A stretch of 64,000 bases of DNA from Pseudomonas vranovensis DSM 16006 (lineage in GTDB: Bacteria > Pseudomonadota > Gammaproteobacteria > Pseudomonadales > Pseudomonadaceae): the NCBI RefSeq assembly GCF_000425805.1, contig NZ_AUED01000004.1:186001-250000 (forward strand). The letters are read 5' to 3'. This document shows, in pieces, positions 46,589 to 56,050 of the stretch (position 1 is its first letter; the number at the start of each line of letters is the position of its first letter). The notes under the pieces are model-generated. The model searched no databases and had not been told where the DNA came from. It saw nothing but the letters and a program-made list of their open reading frames with translations. The translations under genes were made by a program, and so were the position numbers.

Positions 46589-47662
46589 ATGAGGGGTAAG
46601 AGCGTGCGTCGCTGGTGCTGTCTGGCGGTGCTGCCGCTGGCCGGGCTGGTCGACGCGGGGCAGGGCAGTGAGCTGGCGGCCAGGCAGGGTATCCCGTATC
46701 CGGCGGTGATCGCTCATCGCGGCGCTTCGTTCGATGCTCCGGAATCCACCGCCCCAGCCTATGTGCTGGCCCGGGAGCTGGGCGCCGACTATCTGGAGCT
46801 GGACCTGCAGCGCACCCGGGACGGTGTGCTGGTGGCGGTACACGATGATGACCTGCAACGCACCAGCGATGTGGCCCAGCGCTTTCCCGAACGCCGGAAC
46901 AGCCCGGTGAGCGCCTTCACCCTGGCTGAGCTCAAGTCGCTGGATGCCGGCAGCTGGTTCAACCAGGCCTACCCCGAACGCGCCCGTGAGCGTTTCAACG
47001 GCCAGCAGATACTCACCCTCGACGAGGTGATGGACATTGCCCAGGGCAATTCGCAGCGTCGTCCCGGGCTGTACATCGAGACCAAGGTGCCAAGCCTGTT
47101 CCCCGGTATCGAGGCGGACCTGAAGGCGACGTTGCAGGCCCGTGGCTGGCTGGACAAACCCGGCCGGGTGGTACTGCAGAGTTTTGACCGCAACAGCCTG
47201 GCGCTGCTGCACCAGCACATGCCGCAGGTACCCAAGGTGCTGCTGTTGTGGGTCGGCAAGGGTGGCATGGCGTCGGCCTCGGGGCAGACCTTTGTCGAGT
47301 CGGGCGAGACCGACAAGGCCGCGTTCTATGCCCGCCAGCAACCCAGCAGCAAGGCCGAGTTCGAGCGCTGGCTCGATTACGCCAAAGCGGCGGGCGCTAT
47401 CGGCACCGGACCGTCTGCGGCACGCACGGCGGGCGGCGCGCAGAGTTATGCCGACCTGGTGCAGCCGTGGATGAACCGCATGACTCACGACAAGGGCTTG
47501 CTGGTGCATGTGTACACCGTCGATGAGACGGTGGATTTCGACAAGGTGCTGGCGGCGGGGGTCGATGGCATCTTCACCAACCGCAGCGGTCAATTGCTGC
47601 GCTATTTCTCTCGCTCATTGCCTCTTGGCGAGGCGCAGATTCTCGACGCCAACGGCTATTGA
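46589..47662 (+). CDS. glpQ: Periplasmic glycerophosphodiester phosphodiesterase GlpQ-like
   Basis: A 357-residue enzyme with a signal peptide (VLPLAGLVDA, about residue 22). Catalytic motifs read IAHRGASFDAPESTAPAY (metal Glu within it), ADYLELDLQ and VAVHDDDLQRTSD (catalytic His). It cleaves glycerophosphodiesters to glycerol-3-phosphate plus alcohol. ATG 46589 lies 7 nt after AGAGG; ATG 46583 is too close. Single gene. Confidence 0.9.
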   Translation: MRGKSVRRWCCLAVLPLAGLVDAGQGSELAARQGIPYPAVIAHRGASFDAPESTAPAYVLARELGADYLELDLQRTRDGVLVAVHDDDLQRTSDVAQRFPERRNSPVSAFTLAELKSLDAGSWFNQAYPERARERFNGQQILTLDEVMDIAQGNSQRRPGLYIETKVPSLFPGIEADLKATLQARGWLDKPGRVVLQSFDRNSLALLHQHMPQVPKVLLLWVGKGGMASASGQTFVESGETDKAAFYARQQPSSKAEFERWLDYAKAAGAIGTGPSAARTAGGAQSYADLVQPWMNRMTHDKGLLVHVYTVDETVDFDKVLAAGVDGIFTNRSGQLLRYFSRSLPLGEAQILDANGY

Positions 47663-47731
47663 TGATCTGGTCTGGCGCCTGCGCCTACCGTAGACTCCGC
47701 GCTTTGGCAATCGCTCAGGATTCACTTGCCC

Positions 47732-48367
47732 ATGACCTTTTCGCTGCTGCTTGCCGTGCTGGCCTCCGGATTTATCTATGGCATCACCCCGGGCCCGGGT
47801 GTGCTCGCAGTATTGGGCATTGGCGCCTCCCGCGGGCGCAAGGCCGGGGCCGGGTTTCTCTGCGGGCACCTGCTGGGTGATGTGCTCTGGTGCAGCACGG
47901 CGCTGGTGGCGATCGTCGGTGCCCGGCAGATTGGCAGCTCGGTGTTCGACATCCTCGGATTGGTCAGTGGTCTCTACCTGTTCTGGCTGGGCTTTCGTGC
48001 CCTGCGCAGCCGCCCGGGCAACGGCAATGGCGAGCAAGGGCCGGTGCGCAAGCCGTTCTGGCATGGCATCGTCTTCGGCCTGACCAACCCCAAGGCCTAT
48101 CCGGTGGCAGTGGCGACCTTCACAGCGCTGATCTCCAGCCGCGCCGAAACCCTGGAGTGGTCGATGCTGCCGGCGCTGATTGCCTTGAGTTTTCTGGGCG
48201 GCCTGCTGGCATATGTGATCCTCATCGCCATTGTTGGCGCCCGTCATGTGCGCACCCTCTACACCCGCTATGAACTGTGGATCACCCGTGCTTGCGGGGT
48301 GATGTTCATCGGCTTTGCCATCAACGCCCTGATGCATGCATTGCCAGGGCTGATGCCGCGTTCCTGA
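47732..48367 (+). CDS. LysE/RhtB-family amino-acid exporter
   Basis: A 211-residue membrane protein with six hydrophobic segments. It has the family N-terminus ASGFIYGITPGPGVLAVLG and FWHGIVFGLTNPKAYPVAVATF. The family exports amino acids such as lysine, threonine or homoserine; the substrate here is unknown. ATG 47732 was chosen over the in-frame TTG two codons earlier. Confidence 0.87.
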   Translation: MTFSLLLAVLASGFIYGITPGPGVLAVLGIGASRGRKAGAGFLCGHLLGDVLWCSTALVAIVGARQIGSSVFDILGLVSGLYLFWLGFRALRSRPGNGNGEQGPVRKPFWHGIVFGLTNPKAYPVAVATFTALISSRAETLEWSMLPALIALSFLGGLLAYVILIAIVGARHVRTLYTRYELWITRACGVMFIGFAINALMHALPGLMPRS

Positions 48368-48376
48368 GGGGATCGC

Positions 48377-48426
48377 ATCGCGGGGCAAGCCTGCTCCTAC
48401 CAGTAGGAGCGGGCTTGCCCCGCGAT
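48377..48426. repeat. REP palindrome
   Basis: Arms 48377-48400 and 48403-48426 match at 23 of 24 positions. Its right end abuts the SulP gene stop codon, which begins in the REP sequence. Confidence 0.88.
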
Positions 48427-50114
48427 CATTCCTTGCGCATCCGGTTGCGCCACACCCGATACGCCCGTATCCCCGAGCGCACCGAGCCGAACAGCATGCC
48501 GTCTTCCATCTCGCGGGCAATTCCTGAGCGCACCAACATGCGCAGGAAGCGCCCCTGGGCCCGGGCGATACCGAAGTGAATGCCACGTGCGTGGAGGGTG
48601 TCGCGCACCTCCCGCAATGCCGATATGCCACTCACATCAATGGAGCTGACCGCCTCGGCGTCGAACAGCACCGCCCGCGGTTCGTCTTCACGCTGCACTG
48701 CTTCCAGAAGGCGCATTTTGAAGTAGTCGGCATTGAAGAACAGGATCGCATCGTCAAAGCGATACACCACCAGCCCTTGCACCGTGCGCGCATCCTTGTG
48801 CCGACGAATGTCGACCTGGCCTTCGATACCCGGCACCCAGCCCAGTACTGCATCGGTAGGCTGGTAGATGCTGTAGAGCAGGCGCAGGATGGCCAATGTC
48901 ACGGCGATGATGATGCCTGGCAGCACGCCGACACCCAGCACGCCGATGGTGGTCAGTACACACAGCCAGAACTCGAAGCGGCTGAGCTTGTAGATCCGCC
49001 CCAGGGATTTCACATCGATCAGGCCCCAGCCGGCCATCAGCAGCACCGCCCCCAAGGCCGCCTGCGGAATCCAGGCCATGGGTGCGGTGAAGAACAGCAG
49101 GATCACGGCAATCACCAGGGCGGCGATAATCCCCACCAGTTGGCTTTTACCGCCGACCATGTCGTTGACGGCGGTGCGCGAATCGGCACCGCTGATGGCA
49201 AACCCCTGGGAAACCCCGGCGGCGATGTTGGTCACCCCAAGGGCCAGGAATTCATGGTTGGCGTTGATCGCATAGCCGTGGCGGGCGGCGAAACTGCGCG
49301 CGGTGAGCATGGCGCTGCAAAAACTCACCGTGGCGATACCCAGGGCGTCACGCAGCAGGCTTTTCATTTCCGCGAGGTTGGTTTGTGGCCAGGCCAGTTG
49401 CGGGATACCGGCCGGCACCGGGCCAAGCACCGCCACCCCATAGCGATCCAGACCGAACAACCCGACGACCAGGGTCGCCAACACTACGGTCACCAATGCT
49501 GAGGGCAGGCGCGGGTAGCGTCGGGGGAGCCAGATCAGCAAGGCCAGCCCGGCAAGGCCGATGCTCAGGGTCATCCACTTGATTTCGCCGAGGCGTTGCA
49601 GCAGGTTGATCAGGCTCAGGATGAAACCATCGCCCTCGATGCGAAATCCCAGCACTTTGCCCAATTGCCCGGCCAGCAGGCTCAAGCCGATACCGTTCAA
49701 GTAGCCGATCAGGATGGGCCGAGAGAAGAAGCTCGCGATAAAACCAGCGCGTGCCACCCCCGCACCGATCAACATCAACCCCACCAGCACCGTGATAATC
49801 ACCGACAGTTGCGCCAGCCGCTGTGGATCGCCCATGGCCAGTGGCGCAATGGCACCGGCAACCATGGCGCAGGTGGCCGCATCAGGGCCGACCATCAGCT
49901 GCCGTGAACTGCCGATCAGGGCATAGACCATCATTGGCAGGATGCAGGCGTACAGGCCGTATTGCGGCGGCAGTCCGACGATCTGCGCATAAGCGATGGC
50001 AATTGGAATCTGGATTGCCGCCACCGACAGACCGGCCTGCAGGTCGGCATGAAACCACTCGCGGCGGTAATGGAGCAGATTGGAAAGGCCCGGAAGCCAG
50101 CGGGAGAGAAACAT
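48426..50114 (-). CDS. SulP-family anion transporter with STAS domain
   Basis: A 562-residue transporter with about 12 TM segments. It has the SulP signature PIAIAYAQIVGLPPQYGLYACILP, then AISGADSRTAVNDMVGGKSQLVGII. The C-terminal STAS domain (about 440-540) has LFDAEAVSSIDVSGISALREV. The family carries sulfate, bicarbonate or other anions; the ion is not determined by sequence. Its stop codon abuts the REP at 48377-48426. Confidence 0.88.
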   Translation of the reverse strand: MFLSRWLPGLSNLLHYRREWFHADLQAGLSVAAIQIPIAIAYAQIVGLPPQYGLYACILPMMVYALIGSSRQLMVGPDAATCAMVAGAIAPLAMGDPQRLAQLSVIITVLVGLMLIGAGVARAGFIASFFSRPILIGYLNGIGLSLLAGQLGKVLGFRIEGDGFILSLINLLQRLGEIKWMTLSIGLAGLALLIWLPRRYPRLPSALVTVVLATLVVGLFGLDRYGVAVLGPVPAGIPQLAWPQTNLAEMKSLLRDALGIATVSFCSAMLTARSFAARHGYAINANHEFLALGVTNIAAGVSQGFAISGADSRTAVNDMVGGKSQLVGIIAALVIAVILLFFTAPMAWIPQAALGAVLLMAGWGLIDVKSLGRIYKLSRFEFWLCVLTTIGVLGVGVLPGIIIAVTLAILRLLYSIYQPTDAVLGWVPGIEGQVDIRRHKDARTVQGLVVYRFDDAILFFNADYFKMRLLEAVQREDEPRAVLFDAEAVSSIDVSGISALREVRDTLHARGIHFGIARAQGRFLRMLVRSGIAREMEDGMLFGSVRSGIRAYRVWRNRMRKE

Positions 50115-50356
50115 GAACGGGTCCTTTCGAGTGTTTCGCGACGTGGCGGGAAAGCGCGGTATCGGACATTAAAGCGCACCTTGGTCCGACGTAGCAGCGC
50201 GCCAGATCAAAAGACAGCGTTGTTCAGCCCGAGACGGGTATGTCGGGACAGGAGGGTAATCAACAGAGTGGGGAGGGGATTGGCCTTGGGCCGGAGACAG
50301 GTGGCTCGCCAGAGAGGTAAGCCTGCGTTTCAGGTGTGCTGAAACCGTGTGGAAAC

Positions 50357-50430
50357 TGGAGCGGGTGAAGGGAATCGAACCCTCGTTATCAGCTTGGGAA
50401 GCTGGAGTAATGCCATTATACGACACCCGC
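50357..50430 (-). tRNA. tRNA-Gly (anticodon CCC)
   Basis: A 74-nt tRNA including the encoded 3' CCA. Acceptor arms GCGGGTG and CACCCGC pair fully; the D-arm, the T-arm (AGGG/CCCT) and the TTCGATT loop are in place. The loop TTCCCAA gives anticodon CCC. The top pair of the anticodon stem (27-43) is C-A rather than a Watson-Crick pair, a small deviation from the usual Gly(CCC) tRNA. Confidence 0.92.
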
Positions 50431-50587
50431 TTTCAGGCCAGACGTTGTACCAGAAGCGCACTGCGATTTGAAGCCTTGCCTGGAAATAAAGGCGGTGATC
50501 GGTGGCGGGTAGCGCAAGGTCTTGCATCTTCCTTCTGCCCCAACGGGCCGCTGATGCAGGAGGCTGCGCTACCGCCGTCCAGGGGTT

Positions 50588-51475
50588 TCAGATCGCCAGT
50601 GCATGGTGCTCCTGGCCGTACTGGTAATGGACACGAGGTTCACGCACGGCTGCCGGCTTGAGGAAACCCAGCAAGGCATCGCGAGTCTGATTGCAGGCTG
50701 CTTTGTGTTCCATGTCCAGGAAGTGGCCGGCAGCACGGATTTCGCTGAAGTGGCTGTTGCGCACGTGCTGGCTGAACTGCCGGGCGTCATCGATGGTGGT
50801 GTATTCGTCCCACTCACCGTTCATGAACAGTACCGGGATGTCGATCACACGGGCCGAGCGCAGTGCGTTGTTCAGGTCGTGGTCGAGCACCTGGTTGATG
50901 TGAAAGTGCATCTGCGCGTACTCGTGGTTATCCAGGCTGCTCACGTGCCGGTAGTTGAAGCGCTTGAATAGCGACGGCAGGTGTTTGCCGATGGTGTCGT
51001 TGACCAGGTTGCCGACGTTGTAGCGGTCGCAGGCGCTGAGGTACTGGCAGCCCTTTTCCAGGTAGTCGCGCATCGGTTCGTTGATCACCGGCGAGAACGA
51101 GCTGACCACGGCCTTCTGAATGCGCCGCGGCTTGTGCGCCAGGGCCAGCAAGGTGCAGGCGCCGCCCCAGGAGAACGACATGACGTGGTCGGCGGCGAAG
51201 TGATCGATAAGCTCCAGCAGGATCTGCCCTTCCGTTTCCTTGGTCAGCAGCCGCTCGTGGCGGTTGTGCGCCTTGGACTTGCCGGCGTAGGGCTGATCGT
51301 AGAGCACGACGTTGAATTGTGGATGCAGGCTGCGCACCGTCTGGGCGAAGGAGGCCGTGGTGGCCAATGATCCATTGATCAGGATGATCGTCTTCTCGGC
51401 GGCATCTGCGCGATAGAACTCCGTGTAAACCCGATACTGACCTTGTATATCAAGCACAGCAATTTCTGGCCTCAT
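50588..51475 (-). CDS. phaG: 3-hydroxyacyl-ACP thioesterase/transacylase PhaG
   Basis: A 295-residue alpha/beta-hydrolase matching P. putida PhaG in length and along its whole sequence, from MRPEIAVLDIQGQYRVYTEF to HHALAI. The nucleophile Ser102 is in SFSWGG, the Asp in NGEWDEYTT and the His in RAAGHFLDM. PhaG releases (R)-3-hydroxyacids from ACP so that sugars can feed medium-chain PHA storage. Strong SD AGGAG 9 nt before the ATG. RhlA is the closest alternative but its N-terminus differs. Confidence 0.93.
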   Translation of the reverse strand: MRPEIAVLDIQGQYRVYTEFYRADAAEKTIILINGSLATTASFAQTVRSLHPQFNVVLYDQPYAGKSKAHNRHERLLTKETEGQILLELIDHFAADHVMSFSWGGACTLLALAHKPRRIQKAVVSSFSPVINEPMRDYLEKGCQYLSACDRYNVGNLVNDTIGKHLPSLFKRFNYRHVSSLDNHEYAQMHFHINQVLDHDLNNALRSARVIDIPVLFMNGEWDEYTTIDDARQFSQHVRNSHFSEIRAAGHFLDMEHKAACNQTRDALLGFLKPAAVREPRVHYQYGQEHHALAI

Positions 51476-51795
51476 GTCGTCGACTCCTGGCGCAAAAAGG
51501 GTGTTCGCACATGCAAGGATGCGCGTTCTTTATGACAGGTAGGCATACGCCTTGAAGAGAAACCGAGGGCCCTTGTCGATCCGCTAATGCCTGGTCGACG
51601 GGTATTGTTCTAGGTGGGCAATCTGCCGGACTCCAGTGCATCGAGGCATCGGTAGCCAGCAAAAAGGTGTCTTGGACTACGGGCGTGACTGGTAAGTCAC
51701 ATGCAGACCGACGATTGGATTCAAGCAGGCAGCGAACCAACCCGCAAGTGCCTTTGGGGCAATTGACGGAATTTTTCCGCCAAGCGGTCGCCGGC
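51476..51795. other. 320-bp gap between phaG and rsuA
   Basis: Contains the phaG promoter and a short imperfect hairpin TTG-A-CGGAA/TTCCG-C-CAA at 51763-51783, a weak candidate terminator for rsuA (no T-run). No further gene is supported. Confidence 0.4.
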
Positions 51796-52488
51796 TCAGA
51801 TCGCCTGGATTTCTTCGGGATAGAGCGCTCGGTACTCGCCCGGGCGCAAGCCTGGATCGAGGGTGAGCGGGCCCATGCGCTCGCGGTGCAGGCGCAGCAC
51901 CTTGTTGTCGAAGTGGCCGAACATGCGCTTGACCTGGTGATAGCGGCCTTCAACGATGCTCAGGCGGGCACTGCGCGGACCAATGAGGGTCAGTTCGGCG
52001 GGCAGGGTGGTGAGGTCTTCAAAGGCGAAGTACAAGCCCTGGGCAAAGGTGTCGATGTAACGGGGTTCGATCACTTGCTCGGTCTCTACGTAGTAGACCT
52101 TGGGCAGTTTGGTTTTCGGTTGGGTCAGTCGCCGCGACCATTGGCCATCGTTGGTCAGCAGCATCAGGCCCGTAGTGTTGTAGTCCAGGCGCCCGGCTAT
52201 GTGCAGCTCGTGCTTGTTCGCTTCGTCGATCAGGTCCAGCACGGTGGGGGGTTCCGGGTCCTGAGTGGCGCTGACGCAACCCTGGGGCTTGTGCAGCATC
52301 AGGTAACGGGCCGGGCGCCCGGCCTGCAACAATTGGTCGTCTACTTCGATGCGGCTGAAGTCGCGTACTTCCAGGCGCGGGTCGCTCACGCAATAGCCGT
52401 CCACACGCACGCGCCGCTCCACCAGTAACAGGCGTACTTGTTGGCGGTTGAAGCAGGGCAGGTTGCTGAGGAAACGATCGAGACGCAT
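51796..52488 (-). CDS. rsuA: 16S rRNA pseudouridine(516) synthase RsuA
   Basis: A 230-residue enzyme with an N-terminal S4 domain (about 1-55, RLDRFLSNLPCFNRQQVRLLL). The catalytic domain has Asp102 in IAGRLDYNTTGLMLLT, the RsuA family motif. It makes pseudouridine at position 516 of 16S rRNA. Alternatives RluE/RluB share this fold, so the target base is inferred from length and sequence type. Confidence 0.85.
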   Translation of the reverse strand: MRLDRFLSNLPCFNRQQVRLLLVERRVRVDGYCVSDPRLEVRDFSRIEVDDQLLQAGRPARYLMLHKPQGCVSATQDPEPPTVLDLIDEANKHELHIAGRLDYNTTGLMLLTNDGQWSRRLTQPKTKLPKVYYVETEQVIEPRYIDTFAQGLYFAFEDLTTLPAELTLIGPRSARLSIVEGRYHQVKRMFGHFDNKVLRLHRERMGPLTLDPGLRPGEYRALYPEEIQAI

Positions 52489-52515
52489 ACAAGGCCGGGG
52501 GCTGGGCGTGGCAGT

Positions 52516-52737
52516 TTAACGGTCGCTGGCTGCTTTTGCTGCGTCCAGTTGTTCCAGTACCTGGGCGCAGGCGGGGCACAGGCAGGCCTTGTTGCGTAGC
52601 TCGGCGGGCAAGGCTTCAAGCACCTTGGGGTCGATGCTGACGCTGTAGCACCAGCAGGCCTTGGCGGCAGTACGCGGGTCGGCGAGGCTGCAGCGATTGC
52701 TGGCGCCGCAGGCAGGGCAGCGTTGGGGATCACTCAT
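52516..52737 (-). CDS. Cysteine-rich CWC-family protein
   Basis: A 73-residue protein with seven Cys residues in a zinc-ribbon-like pattern: CPACGASNRCSL, then ACWCYS and CLCPACAQ. It matches the cysteine-rich CWC family, of unknown role. The start at ATG 52737 overlaps the diguanylate cyclase stop by 8 nt, so the two are probably translated together. Confidence 0.78.
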   Translation of the reverse strand: MSDPQRCPACGASNRCSLADPRTAAKACWCYSVSIDPKVLEALPAELRNKACLCPACAQVLEQLDAAKAASDR

Positions 52738-54223
52738 TGTCGGACCTGGGCATCTCTGTGCAGACGCGATTGCGTCCGCTTTGTTTGGCACGGTACAGCG
52801 CATGGTCGGCGCGGGCGATCAGGCTGTCCAGGGTATCTTCGCGCTGCAGGGTGCTCAAGCCGATGCTGGTGGTCAGTCTGATCGGTTTGCCGGCGAAGTT
52901 GAAGGCCAGCTCCTCGGTACGCTGACGGATCTTTTCGGCGATTTCCCGGGCGCGCGCGCCGTCGGTGTCCTTGAGCAGGACGATGAACTCTTCGCCGCCC
53001 CAGCGGCAGATGATGTCTGCCTGGCGCAGGCAGTTCTCCAGCACCTGGGCAAATTGGCGCAGTACTTCATCGCCGGCCAGGTGACCGTGGGTGTCGTTGA
53101 GTGCCTTGAAGTGATCCAGGTCGATCAACAGCGCCACCAATGGATTGGGCTCACGCCGGGACTCCTGCAGGGCCTGCGCTGCCAGCAGGTCGAAGCCTCG
53201 ACGGTTGGGCAGGCCGGTCAGGCTGTCGAGCGTCGCCAGGGCTTCGATGCTTTCTTGATGGCGTTTGACCATGGCATTGAGCAGCGACAGCACCACCAGG
53301 CCAATGATGGTGCAGATCGCCAGGTTCAGGTAGAGCGACTGACGCACGTTGTCCAGTGCGCCATCTTCGCGTTTGTCGACGAACAGGTACCAGTTCAGTT
53401 CAGGCACCAGGCGGATGTTGAGAAAGTGGCTGCGACCTGCGTCATTGCGGTACTCATGGCTGCCGCTGACCGGCACTGGCATTTGCTTCAGCAGATCGCG
53501 CAACCCGCCCAGTTCGCGCAGTGACTGGCCGGTCCGCGCGCCATGGGGGCCGCCATTGGAACCGGTGAGTACCACACGCCCTTGGGGATCGACGAAGAAT
53601 ACCTGGCGCTGGTAGCGCTGCTGGTAGTCGTCGATCAGGCGCACCACCGCTTCGACCGTGAGCCCGATACCGGTGACACCGATGAAGTTGCCGTCGTAGT
53701 CGAACATGCGGTAGTTGATGAACACCGTGAGCCGGTCCTGGTTGGCCATGTCCAGGTCGACGTTGATTTCGTAGGGATCGTCCATTTTCAGAACACGGCC
53801 GTACCAGGCGTCACGGGGTTCGTTCGGGTCGATCTTTTTGAGTACGCCTTTTTGCGCCTGGTAGTAGTTACCCGTGCGGCTGGAGACAAAAAAGGCGGTG
53901 TAGGCCCGGTATTGGCCCATGATCTCGTTCAGGTAGCGGGACAGTTGCTGCGGATCGTGTTCACCTTCAAGGGCCCAGTCACGCAGGAAGGTATCGTGGG
54001 CCATCATCGAGGAAATCAGGATCGGCCGAACCAGGTCCTTCTGGATCTCGGAGTACACGGTATCGGAGGTCAGCGGCAGTTCGGTGTTGACGATGCTGTC
54101 GCGAATAGCGCTGCGTGAGGCGAAATAACTGATCAGGGAGGTGGCCAGAAAGCCGCAGCCAAGCAACAGCAGCAAGGTCAGTATCAGCGAGCGCTGCGAA
54201 AACAGGGCGGAGCGAGACGGCAT
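52730..54223 (-). CDS. Diguanylate cyclase with double-Cache sensor
   Basis: A 497-residue membrane enzyme. It has TM1 (about 10-35), a periplasmic Cache sensor (about 40-280, with YQAQKGVLKKIDPNEPRDAWYGR), TM2 (about 290-312) and a GGEEF domain (about 340-490). The active site GGEEF is in CRWGGEEFIVLL. The product-inhibition I-site RQAD is exactly 5 residues before it. It should make cyclic-di-GMP in response to a small periplasmic ligand. AAGGGAA precedes ATG 54223. Confidence 0.9.
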   Translation of the reverse strand: MPSRSALFSQRSLILTLLLLLGCGFLATSLISYFASRSAIRDSIVNTELPLTSDTVYSEIQKDLVRPILISSMMAHDTFLRDWALEGEHDPQQLSRYLNEIMGQYRAYTAFFVSSRTGNYYQAQKGVLKKIDPNEPRDAWYGRVLKMDDPYEINVDLDMANQDRLTVFINYRMFDYDGNFIGVTGIGLTVEAVVRLIDDYQQRYQRQVFFVDPQGRVVLTGSNGGPHGARTGQSLRELGGLRDLLKQMPVPVSGSHEYRNDAGRSHFLNIRLVPELNWYLFVDKREDGALDNVRQSLYLNLAICTIIGLVVLSLLNAMVKRHQESIEALATLDSLTGLPNRRGFDLLAAQALQESRREPNPLVALLIDLDHFKALNDTHGHLAGDEVLRQFAQVLENCLRQADIICRWGGEEFIVLLKDTDGARAREIAEKIRQRTEELAFNFAGKPIRLTTSIGLSTLQREDTLDSLIARADHALYRAKQSGRNRVCTEMPRSDNE

Positions 54224-54436
54224 GACATTCCCTTGATCTAGGCCAGTGGCGTTCATTCTAGTGGTGTGGCCGGAAAATAACTGGACAAAGTTTGAGGTTA
54301 TCGGCGTTGTTTCAAATTATTGCAGGGCGGGCACCGGATCAGCTTTGCACGGTCTTAATCTGTGTCGATGAACGCTTGCCGATCGACGCCGACCAGCGCC
54401 GCTGGGATGGGCAGTTCAGCGGTCCGGGAGGCCGCC
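54224..54436. other. 213-bp divergent gap
   Basis: Contains the promoters of the diguanylate cyclase and the Tyr-rich lipoprotein. No clear operator or terminator. Confidence 0.35.
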
Positions 54437-54811
54437 ATGTATCGCCGACTTTTGCTGATTGCAGTGCTGAGTTCGCTGACCGCCGCGTGTGTCCCTTATG
54501 GAGGAAATGGTTACTACCACCGCACCGAGATCTACACCGCCGACCGTTATGGTTATCCGGGTTACTCCCGGCCAGCCTATCCCTACAACCGCGGCTATTA
54601 TGTCGTGCCGCAGCAGCGCTATTACTCGGCTCCGCCGCAGTACTACCGCCCACCTCCCCACTATTACCGCTCCACGCCGCACTATTACCGTTCGGCGCCA
54701 GAGCATTACTACAAGTCCTATCCGGGCCGTGGGTATGACCGTTACCGGCAAGCCCCCTCACGCCATGATCGCAACCGCGACGGTCGCTATGACCGCAAGT
54801 GGCATCGCTAG
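54437..54811 (+). CDS. Tyr-rich lipoprotein, function unknown
   Basis: A 124-residue predicted lipoprotein with a lipobox LTAAC (Cys about residue 18). The mature part has more than 20 Tyr, with PPQYYRPPPHYYRS-type repeats. The tail is Arg/Asp-rich (RHDRNRDGRYDRKWHR). ATG 54437 was chosen because it has GGGAG and begins the signal sequence. Family not recognised; it may bind polymers or metal or sit at the cell surface. Confidence 0.7.
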   Translation: MYRRLLLIAVLSSLTAACVPYGGNGYYHRTEIYTADRYGYPGYSRPAYPYNRGYYVVPQQRYYSAPPQYYRPPPHYYRSTPHYYRSAPEHYYKSYPGRGYDRYRQAPSRHDRNRDGRYDRKWHR

Positions 54812-54816
54812 GTAGT

Positions 54817-55923
54817 TCAGATCAGGTCTGCCAGTGGATGGCGGCCTTCCCATACTTTGGCAAAGTGCGCGGCGATGACCGGTGCTGGCACCTTGGCAAT
54901 GTCCGGCCAGTGCCAGCGCGGCTTCTGGTCCTTGTCGATCAGGCGCGCCCGCACACCTTCGCTGAACTCCGGATGCCGGCAGCAGTTCAAGCTCATGGCG
55001 TATTCCATCTGGAATACCTGGGCCAGTGACAGGTGCCGTGCGCGCTGAATCTGCTCCCAGACCAGGTGCGCCGTCAGAGGGCAGCCTTCCTGCAAAGTTT
55101 GCGCGGCCTTGGCCAACAGTGGGTCGCTGCTGTTGCGCAGTTGCACGATCGCCCGCCAGGCACAGACCGGATCGGCGACATCGAGCAACGCATCGATTTT
55201 TTCCCGACGGGGCAGCCACTGGGCTTCGGGCATGTCGGTCCGGGCGCGCTGTTGCTGGGCTTTGAGCAGGCTGTTCAGTTGCAGTGCGGTCTGTTCCTGC
55301 CAGTTCAACTGCAGCAGGTCGTCGATCAGTTCTTCCTGCTGGTTTTCCCCCAACAGGCGATCGGCCAGGTCCAGGTCCAGCGCATCGCGGGCATTGAGGG
55401 GGGCGCCGGTCAAGCCCAGGAACAGGCCGAGCTTGCCGGGCATGCGGGCCAGAAACCAACTGGCGCCGACATCCGGGTACAGGCCGATGCTGATCTCCGG
55501 CATGGCCAGGCGGCTGCTGGGGGTGACGATGCGCACACGGGCGCCCTGGAGCAATCCCATGCCGCCGCCGAGCACATGACCATGCCCCCAGCACAACAAG
55601 GGTTTCGGGTACGTATGCAGACGGTAGTCCAGGCGATACTCAGCGGCAAAAAAACGCGCGGCCAGCGGTGGAACCTCGCCGGGATGATCACGACATGCCT
55701 GTACCAGGCTGCGCACATCGCCACCGGCACAAAAGGCCCTGGGCCCGGCGCCGCGCAGGAGTACGCAGACAATGTCCGGATTGTCGGCCCACTCGGCCAA
55801 TTGCTGGTCGATCACCTCGATCATCGGCAGCGACAGGGCATTGAGGGCTTTCTCGCTGTTGAGGGTGACGATGCCGAGACGGGCACCATCGACGCCGGTC
55901 TGTTCTTCGCACTGTACAAGCAT
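54817..55923 (-). CDS. Enoyl-CoA hydratase/isomerase-family protein (HIBCH-like)
   Basis: A 368-residue crotonase-family enzyme. It has an oxyanion-hole pair in [17 protein letters not shown] and [12 protein letters not shown], and a catalytic-acid region in [13 protein letters not shown]. The length, longer than plain ECH (about 260), fits 3-hydroxyisobutyryl-CoA hydrolase, the ECH_2 type. It would hydrolyse 3-hydroxyisobutyryl-CoA in valine breakdown. ATG 55923, with GAGG 6 nt upstream, is preferred over GTG 55935. Confidence 0.82.
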   Translation of the reverse strand: MLVQCEEQTGVDGARLGIVTLNSEKALNALSLPMIEVIDQQLAEWADNPDIVCVLLRGAGPRAFCAGGDVRSLVQACRDHPGEVPPLAARFFAAEYRLDYRLHTYPKPLLCWGHGHVLGGGMGLLQGARVRIVTPSSRLAMPEISIGLYPDVGASWFLARMPGKLGLFLGLTGAPLNARDALDLDLADRLLGENQQEELIDDLLQLNWQEQTALQLNSLLKAQQQRARTDMPEAQWLPRREKIDALLDVADPVCAWRAIVQLRNSSDPLLAKAAQTLQEGCPLTAHLVWEQIQRARHLSLAQVFQMEYAMSLNCCRHPEFSEGVRARLIDKDQKPRWHWPDIAKVPAPVIAAHFAKVWEGRHPLADLI

Positions 55924-56050
55924 GGGCGGCCTCACTCATCTGATCCGCACAAGTATGGTCGCTGCTGGTGATTGTGCCGGTCGCCGGTCGGAACGATTGA
56001 CAAGCACCGGCAGCTTTCCTAGTGTCGCGCCATTGTTTACGGATGGCCCC

